Of a DNA stretch of 64,000 nt, positions 51,965-59,879 are shown piece by piece. Position numbers and translations under genes: made by a program. The notes under the pieces were generated by a model, which saw only the letters and a list, made by a program, of their open reading frames with translations, did no database searches and was not told the origin of the DNA. How positions within the stretch are numbered: position 1 is the first letter of the stretch; every line of letters begins with the position of its first letter. Source of the stretch: Pseudokordiimonas caeni (GTDB lineage Bacteria > Pseudomonadota > Alphaproteobacteria > Sphingomonadales > Kordiimonadaceae); assembly GCF_026719705.1 (NCBI RefSeq), contig NZ_JAPPRR010000001.1:845255-909254 (forward strand), read 5' to 3'.

Positions 51965-53122
51965 GTGACTGACCTTGGCTTCCAGTTCCGCACGGTCGGC
52001 GCCGTTCTCTGTGAAGACGGCGCCGCTTCCCGCCTTGGCGAAATCCTCGCCGCACGGTTCGACCGCGCGCCGGTGCTGGTCGTCACCGACCCCGGCATCA
52101 TCAAACTCGGCCTCGCCGGGCCTGCTATCGCCTCTCTGGAGGTGGTGGGCTTCAAACCTGCTGTTTTTGATGCCGTCACTGCAGATCCTGCGGACAGCGT
52201 TGTGCTGGCTGCCACGGAAGCCGCAACTCGGCACGGTGCCGGAATAATTGTGGGCTTCGGCGGCGGCAGTTCGATGGATGTGGCGAAGCTTGTTGCCGTC
52301 CTCGCCAAGGGGCGTGAAAAGCTTGCTGACATCTACGGCCTCGACAAGATCAAATCGGGCCGCCTGCCGCTTGTGCAGGTGCCGACGACCGCTGGCACGG
52401 GCTCGGAAGTCACGTCGGTAGCGATTGTAACGACCGGCGAGACGACCAAGGCAGGCGTGGGCTCGCCTGTACTGCTGGCCGACCTCGCGCTTCTCGATGC
52501 CACGCTGACGACCGGCTTGCCGCGCCATGTGACGGCGGCAACCGGGATCGACGCGATGGTGCATGCGATTGAAGCCTTCACCAGCCGCATCAAAAAGAAT
52601 CCGGTGTCCGATGCCTATGCCCGGCAGGCGCTGAAGATGCTCGGTAGCAACCTTCTCAAAGCCTGCGGGAATGAGGTGTCGTTCGATGCCCGCCGTGCCA
52701 TGCTGACGGGGGCGATGCTGGCCGGTACTGCCTTCGCGAATGCGCCGGTGGCGGCCGTTCATGCGCTCGCGTACCCGGTGGGCGGCATTTTCCATGTGCC
52801 GCATGGGCTTTCAAACGCGCTGGTGCTGCCGCATGTGATGCGCTTCAACCTGCCGGCAGCTTTCGAATTTTACGGCGAGCTTGCCGCTGATCTGGGTCTC
52901 GCGGGCGACACGACCCCGGCGCGCGCCGAAGCGCTGATCGAATGGCTGGAAGGCTTGATCGAGGCGACCGGCATCGAACGGCGCTTGCGTGAAGTGGGTG
53001 TTGCGGAGAATGATGTGGAAAGGCTGGCGGAAGACGCGATGCTGCAGACCCGCCTTCTCGTCAATAATCCGCGCGAGGTGACCCTGTCTGACGCCCGTGC
53101 CATCTATGAGGCCGCCTGGTGA
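51965..53122 (+). CDS. Iron-containing alcohol dehydrogenase
   Basis: 385-residue group III alcohol dehydrogenase. The GGGSSMDVAKL motif binds NAD(P); PTTAGTGSEVTSVAI and the metal histidines in AVHALAYPVGGIFHVPHGLSNA are conserved. Family members act on butanol, 1,3-propanediol, 4-hydroxybutyrate and others; the substrate is not readable from sequence. The start is GTG after GGGCAGGCAT. Its TGA overlaps the following GTG. With the ALDH it forms an alcohol-oxidising pair at the head of the island. Confidence 0.87.
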   Translation: MTDLGFQFRTVGAVLCEDGAASRLGEILAARFDRAPVLVVTDPGIIKLGLAGPAIASLEVVGFKPAVFDAVTADPADSVVLAATEAATRHGAGIIVGFGGGSSMDVAKLVAVLAKGREKLADIYGLDKIKSGRLPLVQVPTTAGTGSEVTSVAIVTTGETTKAGVGSPVLLADLALLDATLTTGLPRHVTAATGIDAMVHAIEAFTSRIKKNPVSDAYARQALKMLGSNLLKACGNEVSFDARRAMLTGAMLAGTAFANAPVAAVHALAYPVGGIFHVPHGLSNALVLPHVMRFNLPAAFEFYGELAADLGLAGDTTPARAEALIEWLEGLIEATGIERRLREVGVAENDVERLAEDAMLQTRLLVNNPREVTLSDARAIYEAAW

Positions 53123-53559
53123 CATCTGAACGTCCGACTTTCCGCCCGCTCGATGCCTTTCCGGTGCGAGCCCCGGTCCAGACGCGCTGGGACGATAACG
53201 ACATCTACGGCCATGTAAATAACGTGGTCTATTACAGCTATTTCGATACGGTGGTGAACCGCCACCTGATCGAGGCGGGGGCACTTGATATCCACGCGGG
53301 TGAGGTGATCGGCCTTGTGGTGGAAACCGGCTGCCGCTACCGCGCACCGCTTGCCTTCCCCGAGCCCGTGACCGCGGGCATGGGAGTTGCCCATATCGGG
53401 CGCTCAAGCGTGCGATACGAGATTGGCCTCTACGGCGCTGACCTTACTGAGGCGGCGGCAGAAGGCTTTTTCATTCATGTTTATGTGGACCGCACGACGC
53501 GGCGTCCGACCGAACTGCCTGCGCGGTTCCGCGAGGTGCTGGAAGCCGCAAGGTTCTGA
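53119..53559 (+). CDS. Hotdog-fold acyl-CoA thioesterase (4HBT/FadM type)
   Basis: 146-residue thioesterase. VQTRWDDNDIYGHVNNVVYYSYFDT is the 4-hydroxybenzoyl-CoA thioesterase signature with the catalytic Asp in the D-x-G/Y-H-V-N-N region. It hydrolyses an acyl-CoA in the cytoplasm. GTG start overlaps the alcohol dehydrogenase stop (GTGA), so it is co-translated with it. A role in salvaging CoA from dead-end acyl-CoAs of the pathway fits. Confidence 0.87.
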   Translation: MTSERPTFRPLDAFPVRAPVQTRWDDNDIYGHVNNVVYYSYFDTVVNRHLIEAGALDIHAGEVIGLVVETGCRYRAPLAFPEPVTAGMGVAHIGRSSVRYEIGLYGADLTEAAAEGFFIHVYVDRTTRRPTELPARFREVLEAARF

Positions 53560-53580
53560 TCCGTTTCCGGGGAGGGAAGT

Positions 53581-54384
53581 ATGGACGTCAAAGACAAGGT
53601 CATCATCATCACGGGCGGTGCCAGCGGCATCGGCAAAGCGCTCGCCGAGTTGTTCGCCAAGGAAGGCGCCAGGGCGATTGCCGTGACCGACGTCAATCAG
53701 GAAGGCGTCGACGCCGTTGCCAAGGGCATTGGCGCGGTCGCCATCCCCTACGTGATGGATGTGACGAGCGAAGCTGCCGTGAAGGCGGTCGTCGATGAGA
53801 TGACGGCCAAGTTCGGCGGGGTCGACCTTTATGTCTCGAACGCCGGTATCCTGTTCTCGGACGCACCGGACTGGACGGCGATCAGCCAGTCGGAAGCCCA
53901 GTGGGACAAGATCTGGAAAGTGAATGTCTATGCCCATGTGATCGCCTGCCGCGCCGTGTTGCCGCAGATGCGGGAGCGCAAATCGGGCGGCATCCTGATC
54001 ACAGCGTCGGCCGCGGGCCTCCTGTCACAGATTGGCGACACCAGCTATTCCACCACCAAGCATGCCGCGGTCGGCTTTGCCGAAAGCCTGGCGATCAGTC
54101 ACGGCGACGATGGCATCTGGGTCGGCGCACTTTGCCCGCAGGCGGTAGATACCGCGATGGTGCGGGGTGCGCGTGACAGCTCGGCCACGCTCGATGGTGT
54201 GATGCCCGCCGAAGAACTGGCCAAACGTACGCTTGCCGCCATACGCGAAGGCCGCTTCATGATCCGCCCGCATGAGGAAGTGGAAAGCTATTTCAAGCAC
54301 AAGGCGGAAAATTACGACCGCTGGGTCGGCGGCATGCGCAAGCTGCGCCGCCTGCAGATGGAAAAGACCGGCCGCCCGATCTGA
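53581..54384 (+). CDS. Short-chain dehydrogenase/reductase (I)
   Basis: 267-residue classical SDR. The cofactor loop TGGASGIGKALAE, NAG in VSNAGIL and the active site S-x12-YSTTK (residues about 144-160) are complete. AVTDVN after the second strand has Asp at the NAD-selective position, so NAD is likely. It sits between a thioesterase and a second SDR; a hydroxyl or keto group in the substrate is implied. GGGGAGGGAAGT is the ribosome-binding site. Confidence 0.88.
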   Translation: MDVKDKVIIITGGASGIGKALAELFAKEGARAIAVTDVNQEGVDAVAKGIGAVAIPYVMDVTSEAAVKAVVDEMTAKFGGVDLYVSNAGILFSDAPDWTAISQSEAQWDKIWKVNVYAHVIACRAVLPQMRERKSGGILITASAAGLLSQIGDTSYSTTKHAAVGFAESLAISHGDDGIWVGALCPQAVDTAMVRGARDSSATLDGVMPAEELAKRTLAAIREGRFMIRPHEEVESYFKHKAENYDRWVGGMRKLRRLQMEKTGRPI

Positions 54385-54421
54385 GGCAGCTTTGAAGGGA
54401 TACGACACCGGGGAGGGTGAC

Positions 54422-55201
54422 ATGGACTATACGAAACTGATGGATTTCACCGGCAAGACTGTTCTGGTTTCCGGTGCCTCGCGCGGGATAGGCGAGCAGA
54501 TCGTGCGCGGCTTTGCCGCGAACGGCGCCAAAGTGATCGTTTCCTCGCGCGATCAGGCTGCCTGCGAAGCGGTGGCGGCCAGCATCCGGGAAGTCGGCGG
54601 TGACGCTGTCGCCAAGGCAGCGCACGCCGGCCATATGGAAGCGGTGAATGCGCTTTTCGACTGGATCGAGGCCGAGTTCGGCGGGCTTGATGTGCTGGTC
54701 AATTGCGGGGGTACCAACCCCTTCTTCGGGCTGATCGGCGACACACCGGAAGCGGCGTTCGACAAGACAATTGATGTGAACCTCAAAGGGCCCTTCTATA
54801 TGTCGTCCCGCGCGGTGAAGCAGATGCAGAAGCGTGGCGGCGGCGCCATCGTCAATGTGGCCTCAATCAACGGCATCCGCCCCGGCAACCTGCAGGGCAT
54901 CTATTCGATGACGAAGGCCGCCATGATCAACATGACGCTTTCCTACGCCCGCGAATATGGCAAAGACGGCATTCGCGTGAACGCGATCTGCCCCGGCTTC
55001 ATCGCCACCAAGATGACCTCCGTTTTCCAGCAAAATGACGAGCTGATGGACAAGATCACGTCCGCCTTCCCGATCCCGCGTGTGGGCCAGCCGGAAGACA
55101 TGGTGGCGGGTGTGCTGTATCTTGCTTCTGACGCCGCAGGCTTCACCACGGGCACCACGCTTGTGATGGACGGAGGCTACACCACGGGAGGCGGGATGTG
55201 A
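54422..55201 (+). CDS. Short-chain dehydrogenase/reductase (II), coupled to the kinase gene
   Basis: 259-residue classical SDR. SGASRGIGEQIVRG, NCGG in place of NNAG, VNVASINGI with the catalytic Ser and YSMTKAA are present; VSSRDQ suggests NADP(H). ATG at 54422 follows GGGGAGGGTGAC; a longer frame from 54272 lies within the previous SDR. The stop overlaps the kinase start by four bases. In the lva operon the SDR LvaD supplies the 4-hydroxyacyl-CoA for the kinase LvaA; this gene is in the right place for such a role (inference). Confidence 0.88.
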   Translation: MDYTKLMDFTGKTVLVSGASRGIGEQIVRGFAANGAKVIVSSRDQAACEAVAASIREVGGDAVAKAAHAGHMEAVNALFDWIEAEFGGLDVLVNCGGTNPFFGLIGDTPEAAFDKTIDVNLKGPFYMSSRAVKQMQKRGGGAIVNVASINGIRPGNLQGIYSMTKAAMINMTLSYAREYGKDGIRVNAICPGFIATKMTSVFQQNDELMDKITSAFPIPRVGQPEDMVAGVLYLASDAAGFTTGTTLVMDGGYTTGGGM

Positions 55202-56274
55202 GTGACGCGACCAACAAGAAAATCGATGTGAGGCCCGGCGAAGAACTGAATGCTGCTGAAATCGACGCCTTCCTGAAGGCGCGGATCGGTGGCCTGAAGG
55301 GCGAACCGCTTATTCGCCAGTTCGCGAGCGGGCATTCCAATCTCACCTATTCGATTGTGTATGAGAACAAGCGGCTGGTGCTGCGCCGCCCACCCTTCGG
55401 CACGCGGCCCAAATCCGGCCACAGCATGATCCGCGAATTTCGCGTGATGAATGCCTTGAAGCCCGTTTATCCGGCTGTTCCCATCACGCACTTCCATGTG
55501 CCGGACGAGGAAAGCCCCTTGGGCGTTGAGTTCTATGTGATGGACGAGGTCGAGGGCTACAAGATCGACCGCGACATGCCGGCGGGCCTCAATTTCGATG
55601 CCGCCAAGAACCGGGCGCTTTGCGAATCCTTTTTCGAGAAGCTGATTGAACTGCATGCCGTGGATTTCAAGGCCATCGGCCTTGGTGATTTCGGACACCC
55701 GGAAGGCTATGTCGAACGCCAGATCAAGGGCTGGAATGGCCGCTACGAGAAGGTCATCACCGATGACGTCGAGGACTTTGCCGATGTGCGCGGCTGGCTT
55801 GAGGCCAAAATGCCGGCGGGCGAGGTGGGTCATGCCATCGTGCACGGCGATTACCGGCTTGATAACGCCATTCTCAATCTGGCCGATCCCCTGAAGATCG
55901 AGGCTATCCTCGATTGGGAAATCAGTGCGCTTGGCGATCCGCTGATGGACCTTGGCAATACGCTTGCCTACTGGTCACAGGCGGGCGACCCGGGCAATAT
56001 CCTTGCGATGCGGATGCAGCCCTCAAACGCGCCGGGCATGATGACGCGGCGCGAGATCGTCGATTTCTATCAGGCCAAAACCGGCATCGATTGCAGCCAT
56101 TTCGATTTCTATCTGATCGCCGGCGTTTTCCGGCTCGCCGTGATCCTGCAGCAGATTTATTACCGCTACTATCACGGCCAGACGCAGAACAAGGCGTTTT
56201 CGACCTTCGGCGAACGCACAAATGCGCTTGGGCGCTATGCCCGGTCATTGATCGAAGGATCGAATATCCGCTAG
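55198..56274 (+). CDS. APH-like phosphotransferase (ACAD10/11 kinase-domain type, LvaA-like)
   Basis: 358-residue aminoglycoside-phosphotransferase-fold kinase. FASGHSNLTYSIVYE is the nucleotide-binding start, the catalytic loop is VHGDYRLDNAILN (about residues 219-231) and the metal-binding DWEISALGDPLMDLG follows. This subtype is the N-terminal domain of eukaryotic ACAD10/ACAD11 and the kinase LvaA, which phosphorylates the 4-hydroxyl of acyl-CoAs. GTG start overlaps the SDR stop. An antibiotic-resistance role is unlikely given its acyl-CoA neighbours. A matching ACAD11-type dehydrogenase lies at 59.9 kb. Confidence 0.88.
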   Translation: MSDATNKKIDVRPGEELNAAEIDAFLKARIGGLKGEPLIRQFASGHSNLTYSIVYENKRLVLRRPPFGTRPKSGHSMIREFRVMNALKPVYPAVPITHFHVPDEESPLGVEFYVMDEVEGYKIDRDMPAGLNFDAAKNRALCESFFEKLIELHAVDFKAIGLGDFGHPEGYVERQIKGWNGRYEKVITDDVEDFADVRGWLEAKMPAGEVGHAIVHGDYRLDNAILNLADPLKIEAILDWEISALGDPLMDLGNTLAYWSQAGDPGNILAMRMQPSNAPGMMTRREIVDFYQAKTGIDCSHFDFYLIAGVFRLAVILQQIYYRYYHGQTQNKAFSTFGERTNALGRYARSLIEGSNIR

Positions 56275-56280
56275 TGCGGC

Positions 56281-57156
56281 TCAGGCTTTGGGCTCGTCCG
56301 AGCTCTTCAACCGGATGAGCCCTTCCTGCGCGGTAGAGGCGATCAGCGTGCCGTCGCGGCGATAGATATTGCCGCGGCAGAGTCCCCGCCCGGATTTCAT
56401 CCATAGGCCCTCGGTTTCATAATAAAGCCAGTCGTCCACCCGGAAGTCGGTGGTGCGGAACCACATGGCATGATCAAGGCTTGCCAGCCGGCCGACAGTC
56501 GGGTGCGAAGGCAGGATGCCGTGGGGGCGCAAGAGCGACGACATGAAGCCGAAATCGGAAATATAGGCAAGTAACCGCTCGTGCAGGGCTGGGTCGTCAC
56601 CGATGGTGCCGCGAAGCCTGAGCCAGTGGCCGCCTTTCGCGGGCATCGGCTTGGGATCGTCCACGTCCACTGGCGTCACTGCGCGAGCCTCGAACGGCAG
56701 GTGTTGGAACGGGTCTTCGTCGCGCTTGAATAGCCGGATGAAGCGGCCGTAATAGCCCGCGCCATAGGGCAGGGTGTCAGGGTCCGGCACTTCGGGCATC
56801 TGCGGCTGGTGCTCGTAGCCGGGCTCGCCCGCATGGAACGACAGGCCGATCGAATAGATGGCCTGATGGTCCTGATAGGCGACAACCCGGCGGGATGAGA
56901 AGCTGCGTCCGTCGCGCAAAACATCGACGGAATAGCTGATCGGCAGGTCGGCTTTGCCGGCGCGCAGGAAATAACTGTGCAGACTGTGGAGGCTGAGGCT
57001 CTTGTCCACGGTGCGGGTGGCGGCATCCACCGCCTGTGCCAGCACATGGCCGCCGAAGACATGACGGTTCGGCCAGTCGTTCGGCTGGCCGTGATAGTTC
57101 AAAGGCTCAACCTCGCTGATCGCAAGATTGTCCAGGATGGCGGCAAGATCGGTCAT
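56281..57156 (-). CDS. Acyl-CoA thioesterase II (TesB family)
   Basis: 291-residue double-hotdog thioesterase. FGGHVLAQAVDAATRTV and HSLHSYFLRAG in the first half and DHAMWFRTTDFRVDDWLYYET in the second are TesB hallmarks, including the catalytic Asp of the DHAMWF motif. It hydrolyses medium- to long-chain acyl-CoAs. It is on the minus strand, downstream of the class II aldolase gene by six bases, and its stop faces the kinase gene after six bases. Confidence 0.92.
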   Translation of the reverse strand: MTDLAAILDNLAISEVEPLNYHGQPNDWPNRHVFGGHVLAQAVDAATRTVDKSLSLHSLHSYFLRAGKADLPISYSVDVLRDGRSFSSRRVVAYQDHQAIYSIGLSFHAGEPGYEHQPQMPEVPDPDTLPYGAGYYGRFIRLFKRDEDPFQHLPFEARAVTPVDVDDPKPMPAKGGHWLRLRGTIGDDPALHERLLAYISDFGFMSSLLRPHGILPSHPTVGRLASLDHAMWFRTTDFRVDDWLYYETEGLWMKSGRGLCRGNIYRRDGTLIASTAQEGLIRLKSSDEPKA

Positions 57157-57162
57157 AAAGCC

Positions 57163-57942
57163 TCAGTCGCGGTAGCTTGTGTCGGTACGGTCCAGTTTGC
57201 GCATCAGGGCAGGCAGGACCAGCATGTCGGCGCCCGAAGCCCCGGCCACGGTGCGCAGGTCGCGGACCGTATTGTCGATGGCTTCCTGGCTTGGGTGATG
57301 AATCGGCACGCCGGCACACTGGGTAAGGATCTGGATGCGGCAGGCCTTTTCAAGGAAGAACATCAGCTCGAACGCCTGGCCGACCGTTTTGGCCACAGTG
57401 AGTGTGCCGTGGTTCCTCAGAATCATTGCCTGCTTGTTGCCAAGATCCTTCACCAACCGGGTCTTCTCGTCGTCGCGCACGGCAAGTCCTTCGAAATCGT
57501 GATAGGCGACCGTCATCCAGGCCGGGATCGAGCTTTGGGCGAAAGGCTGCAGGCCGTCCTTCTGGTTCGATACGGCAATGCCATAGTCGGTGTGAAGGTG
57601 CAGCACGCATCCGGCCTCGTCGCTTGCCTGATGGATCGCCGAATGGATGACGAAGCCAGCCTTGTTCACCATGAAGGGGGTATCGAGGATCTTGTCGCCG
57701 TTGAGATCGACCTTGACGAGGCTCGAGGCCGTGATTTCATCGAACATCAGGCCGAGCGGGTTAAGGAGGAAATGATGGTCGCCCCCCGGCACCTTCGCCG
57801 AGATATGGGTATAGATCAGATCATCCCAGCCGTGCATCGCACACAGGCGATAAGCAGCGGCAAGCTCGACCCGCACTTTCCATTCCTCTTCGGAAACCTT
57901 GTCGCGAACCGACGGGATTTCCAGCATTCCGGTCTTTTTCAT
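57163..57942 (-). CDS. Class II aldolase/adducin family protein
   Basis: 259-residue metal-dependent aldolase-fold protein. LYTHISAKVPG holds one ligand region, HLHTDYGIAVS the zinc His pair and ILRNHGTLTVAKTV the third His; the catalytic acid is less clear. Family members include fuculose-phosphate aldolase, ribulose-phosphate epimerase and decarboxylase-like enzymes, so the reaction is open. ATG at 57942 follows GGGAGAGACACC. It heads a minus-strand pair with tesB, divergent from the acyl-CoA synthetase operon. Confidence 0.83.
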   Translation of the reverse strand: MKKTGMLEIPSVRDKVSEEEWKVRVELAAAYRLCAMHGWDDLIYTHISAKVPGGDHHFLLNPLGLMFDEITASSLVKVDLNGDKILDTPFMVNKAGFVIHSAIHQASDEAGCVLHLHTDYGIAVSNQKDGLQPFAQSSIPAWMTVAYHDFEGLAVRDDEKTRLVKDLGNKQAMILRNHGTLTVAKTVGQAFELMFFLEKACRIQILTQCAGVPIHHPSQEAIDNTVRDLRTVAGASGADMLVLPALMRKLDRTDTSYRD

Positions 57943-57965
57943 GGTGTCTCTCCCATTCCCCAGTG

Positions 57966-57984
57966 TGCTCAGGCTGCCTGAGCA
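57966..57984. promoter_or_regulatory. Inverted repeat near the aldolase start (dyad 1)
   Basis: TGCTCAGG-CTG-CCTGAGCA, a perfect eight-base dyad with a three-base centre, 24 bases upstream of the class II aldolase start codon on the minus strand. The place suits an operator. Confidence 0.5.
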
Positions 57985-57994
57985 AATCTCCCTG

Positions 57995-58035
57995 TTCAAG
58001 CGTCTTTGACGGCCCTGCTGCCGAAAGCGCTTGAA
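57995..58035. promoter_or_regulatory. Widely spaced inverted repeat (dyad 2)
   Basis: TTCAAGCG (57995-58002) and CGCTTGAA (58028-58035) are exact inverted copies 25 bases apart, in the middle of the divergent region. The spacing suggests two half-site pairs or looping. Confidence 0.4.
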
Positions 58036-58072
58036 TATCCGTCAGGTCACTTTAAACATATTTTGGACTTTG

Positions 58073-58097
58073 TGGTCTGAAAATGTTTTCCAGACCA
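58073..58097. promoter_or_regulatory. 25-base dyad before the acyl-CoA synthetase operon (dyad 3)
   Basis: TGGTCTG (58073-58079) then AAAA, TG, TTTT, C and CAGACCA (58091-58097). Arms pair over eleven positions with one extra base. It includes the ATG at 58083, making that an improbable start, and it lies about 30 bases before the TTG with a good ribosome-binding site. A TetR- or GntR-type operator is my guess. Confidence 0.5.
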
Positions 58098-58127
58098 TCA
58101 ACAGCCACTGGATTTGGGGAGGTCCGC

Positions 58128-59879
58128 TTGCTGTCAGAACTCGTTTTGCCGCCTGCTGTTGCAGGTGAACCTGTCGATGCCACCATGCTGCGTATCATGG
58201 ACGCTGTGCCGATGTTTGCCCGTGGCAAGCGGGAACGGGACGGTGTCTCCTACGATGTTTTCGAGCATTGCCCGCCGAGTCTCAGGGAAATGTTCATGAT
58301 CATGATGACGCATGCAGAGAAGGAATATCTCGTCTGCGGGGATGACCGGCTGACTTTCCGGGACACGCTCGACCGCGCGGCGCGCTTCGCGCAGGCGCTG
58401 GTTGGCGAATATAGTCTCAAGAAGGGCCAGCCCGTCGGCCTTGCCATGCGGAACAATGCCGAATGGGTGATCGCCTATATGGGCATCATCGCAGCTGGCG
58501 GCGTTGTGGTTGCCATGAATGCATGGTGGGGTACCGAGGAGCTTGAATGGGCGGTTGACGATAGCGGCGCCCGGCTGTTGGTCGTCGATCAGGACCGCGC
58601 CGACCGGCTGCAGGCACGCCATGCCAAGGACAAGGATGTCCAGTTCATCATGGTGCGTGGGAAAAGCGGTGGCGAGCGGGTCCGCAATTTCGCGGAATTC
58701 ATGGATTACGGCTCCCCGATGGCCTTCCCGCCGGTGGAGTTGGGGCCAACCGATGATGCCATGATCGTTTTCACCTCGGGTTCCAGCGGTTTCCCCAAAG
58801 GGGCTGTTTCGACGCATGAGGCCATCGCCCATGTGCTGCTCACATGGATGGTGATCGCCATGGCGCTGAAATCGCAGGCAGCGGCAAACGGCCAGCCGGT
58901 GCCGGACGACTACCAGCCCGTGATGCTGGTGGCAGTGCCTTTCTTCCATGTGACCGGCCTTGTGCCGGTGATGCTGGTCTCCGCGATGATCGGCCGCAAG
59001 CTCGTGCTGATGCACAAATGGGATGTGAAGACGGCGTTTGAGCTGATCGAGCGCGAGGGCGTGACCGGCATGACCGGCGTGCCGACCATGTCTTATGAAC
59101 TCGCTGCCTCGCCGCTGCGCAAGGATTATGACCTGTCGACTCTGGTGGATCTTGGCGGCGGCGGTGCTGCCCGCCCGCCGGAGCATGTGAAGCTGATCAA
59201 GGAATCTTTCAAGGAAGTCCGTGTCGGTATTGGCTACGGCCTTACCGAAACCAATTCGCTGACCGCGATGCTGTCGGGGGATGAATATGTTGCGCGGCCG
59301 AATTCGACCGGCAAACCGACGCCGCCGACCGTGCAGGTTAAGATCATGGGCGCGGACGGCAAGGAGATGCCGACCGGTGAAAACGGCGAAATCTGGATCA
59401 AGACCATTGCCAATGTACGCGGCTACTGGAAACGGCCGGAAGAAACGGCCCGTGCCTTCACGGATGGATGGTTTCATTCGGGCGACATCGGACATCTGGA
59501 CAAGGACGGATATCTCTATATCGTCGACCGCCTGAAAGACATCATCATCCGGGGCGGCGAGAATATCAGCACCCTTGAAGTCGAAGGCGTGCTGCACGCC
59601 CACCCGGCGGTTGAAGATGTGATGGTGTTCAGCCTGCCGGATGAACGCCTTGGGGAGATTGTAGGCGCGGTACTGGTGATACCGGACGAGACAGTGTCGG
59701 TCGAGGACATCAAGGCGGAAGCTGCAAAGCATCTGGCCTATTATAAATTGCCGGAAAAGGTCTGGCGCACGGCTGAGCCGTTGCCGCAGATCGCCTCGGG
59801 CAAGATCGACCGCAGCGGTATCCGGAGTTTCTACCGCGCCGCCTATGCTGACGAGATGAAGAAAGTGGGAGGAAAGTGA
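58128..59879 (+). CDS. AMP-dependent acyl-CoA synthetase
   Basis: About 583-residue ANL-superfamily ligase that activates a carboxylic acid as acyl-AMP and then acyl-CoA. P-loop TSGSSGFPKGAVS, GYGLTE (A5), GWFHSGDIGHLDKDGY (A7 with adenosine-binding Asp), DRLKDIIIRGGENIS hinge and the final catalytic Lys in PQIASGKIDR are visible. TTG at 58128 follows GGGGAGG with ideal spacing; the upstream ATG at 58083 would add 15 residues but lies in a dyad and has no ribosome-binding site. It heads the operon ACS-ACAD-MaoC-SDR-thiolase. It would be the LvaE-like activation step. Confidence 0.9.
   Translation: MLSELVLPPAVAGEPVDATMLRIMDAVPMFARGKRERDGVSYDVFEHCPPSLREMFMIMMTHAEKEYLVCGDDRLTFRDTLDRAARFAQALVGEYSLKKGQPVGLAMRNNAEWVIAYMGIIAAGGVVVAMNAWWGTEELEWAVDDSGARLLVVDQDRADRLQARHAKDKDVQFIMVRGKSGGERVRNFAEFMDYGSPMAFPPVELGPTDDAMIVFTSGSSGFPKGAVSTHEAIAHVLLTWMVIAMALKSQAAANGQPVPDDYQPVMLVAVPFFHVTGLVPVMLVSAMIGRKLVLMHKWDVKTAFELIEREGVTGMTGVPTMSYELAASPLRKDYDLSTLVDLGGGGAARPPEHVKLIKESFKEVRVGIGYGLTETNSLTAMLSGDEYVARPNSTGKPTPPTVQVKIMGADGKEMPTGENGEIWIKTIANVRGYWKRPEETARAFTDGWFHSGDIGHLDKDGYLYIVDRLKDIIIRGGENISTLEVEGVLHAHPAVEDVMVFSLPDERLGEIVGAVLVIPDETVSVEDIKAEAAKHLAYYKLPEKVWRTAEPLPQIASGKIDRSGIRSFYRAAYADEMKKVGGK

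Noticed and set aside
55198-56274. Antibiotic-resistance aminoglycoside phosphotransferase
   Set aside because: The fold is shared, but neighbours are all acyl-CoA enzymes and the sequence fits the ACAD10/11-type kinase group.
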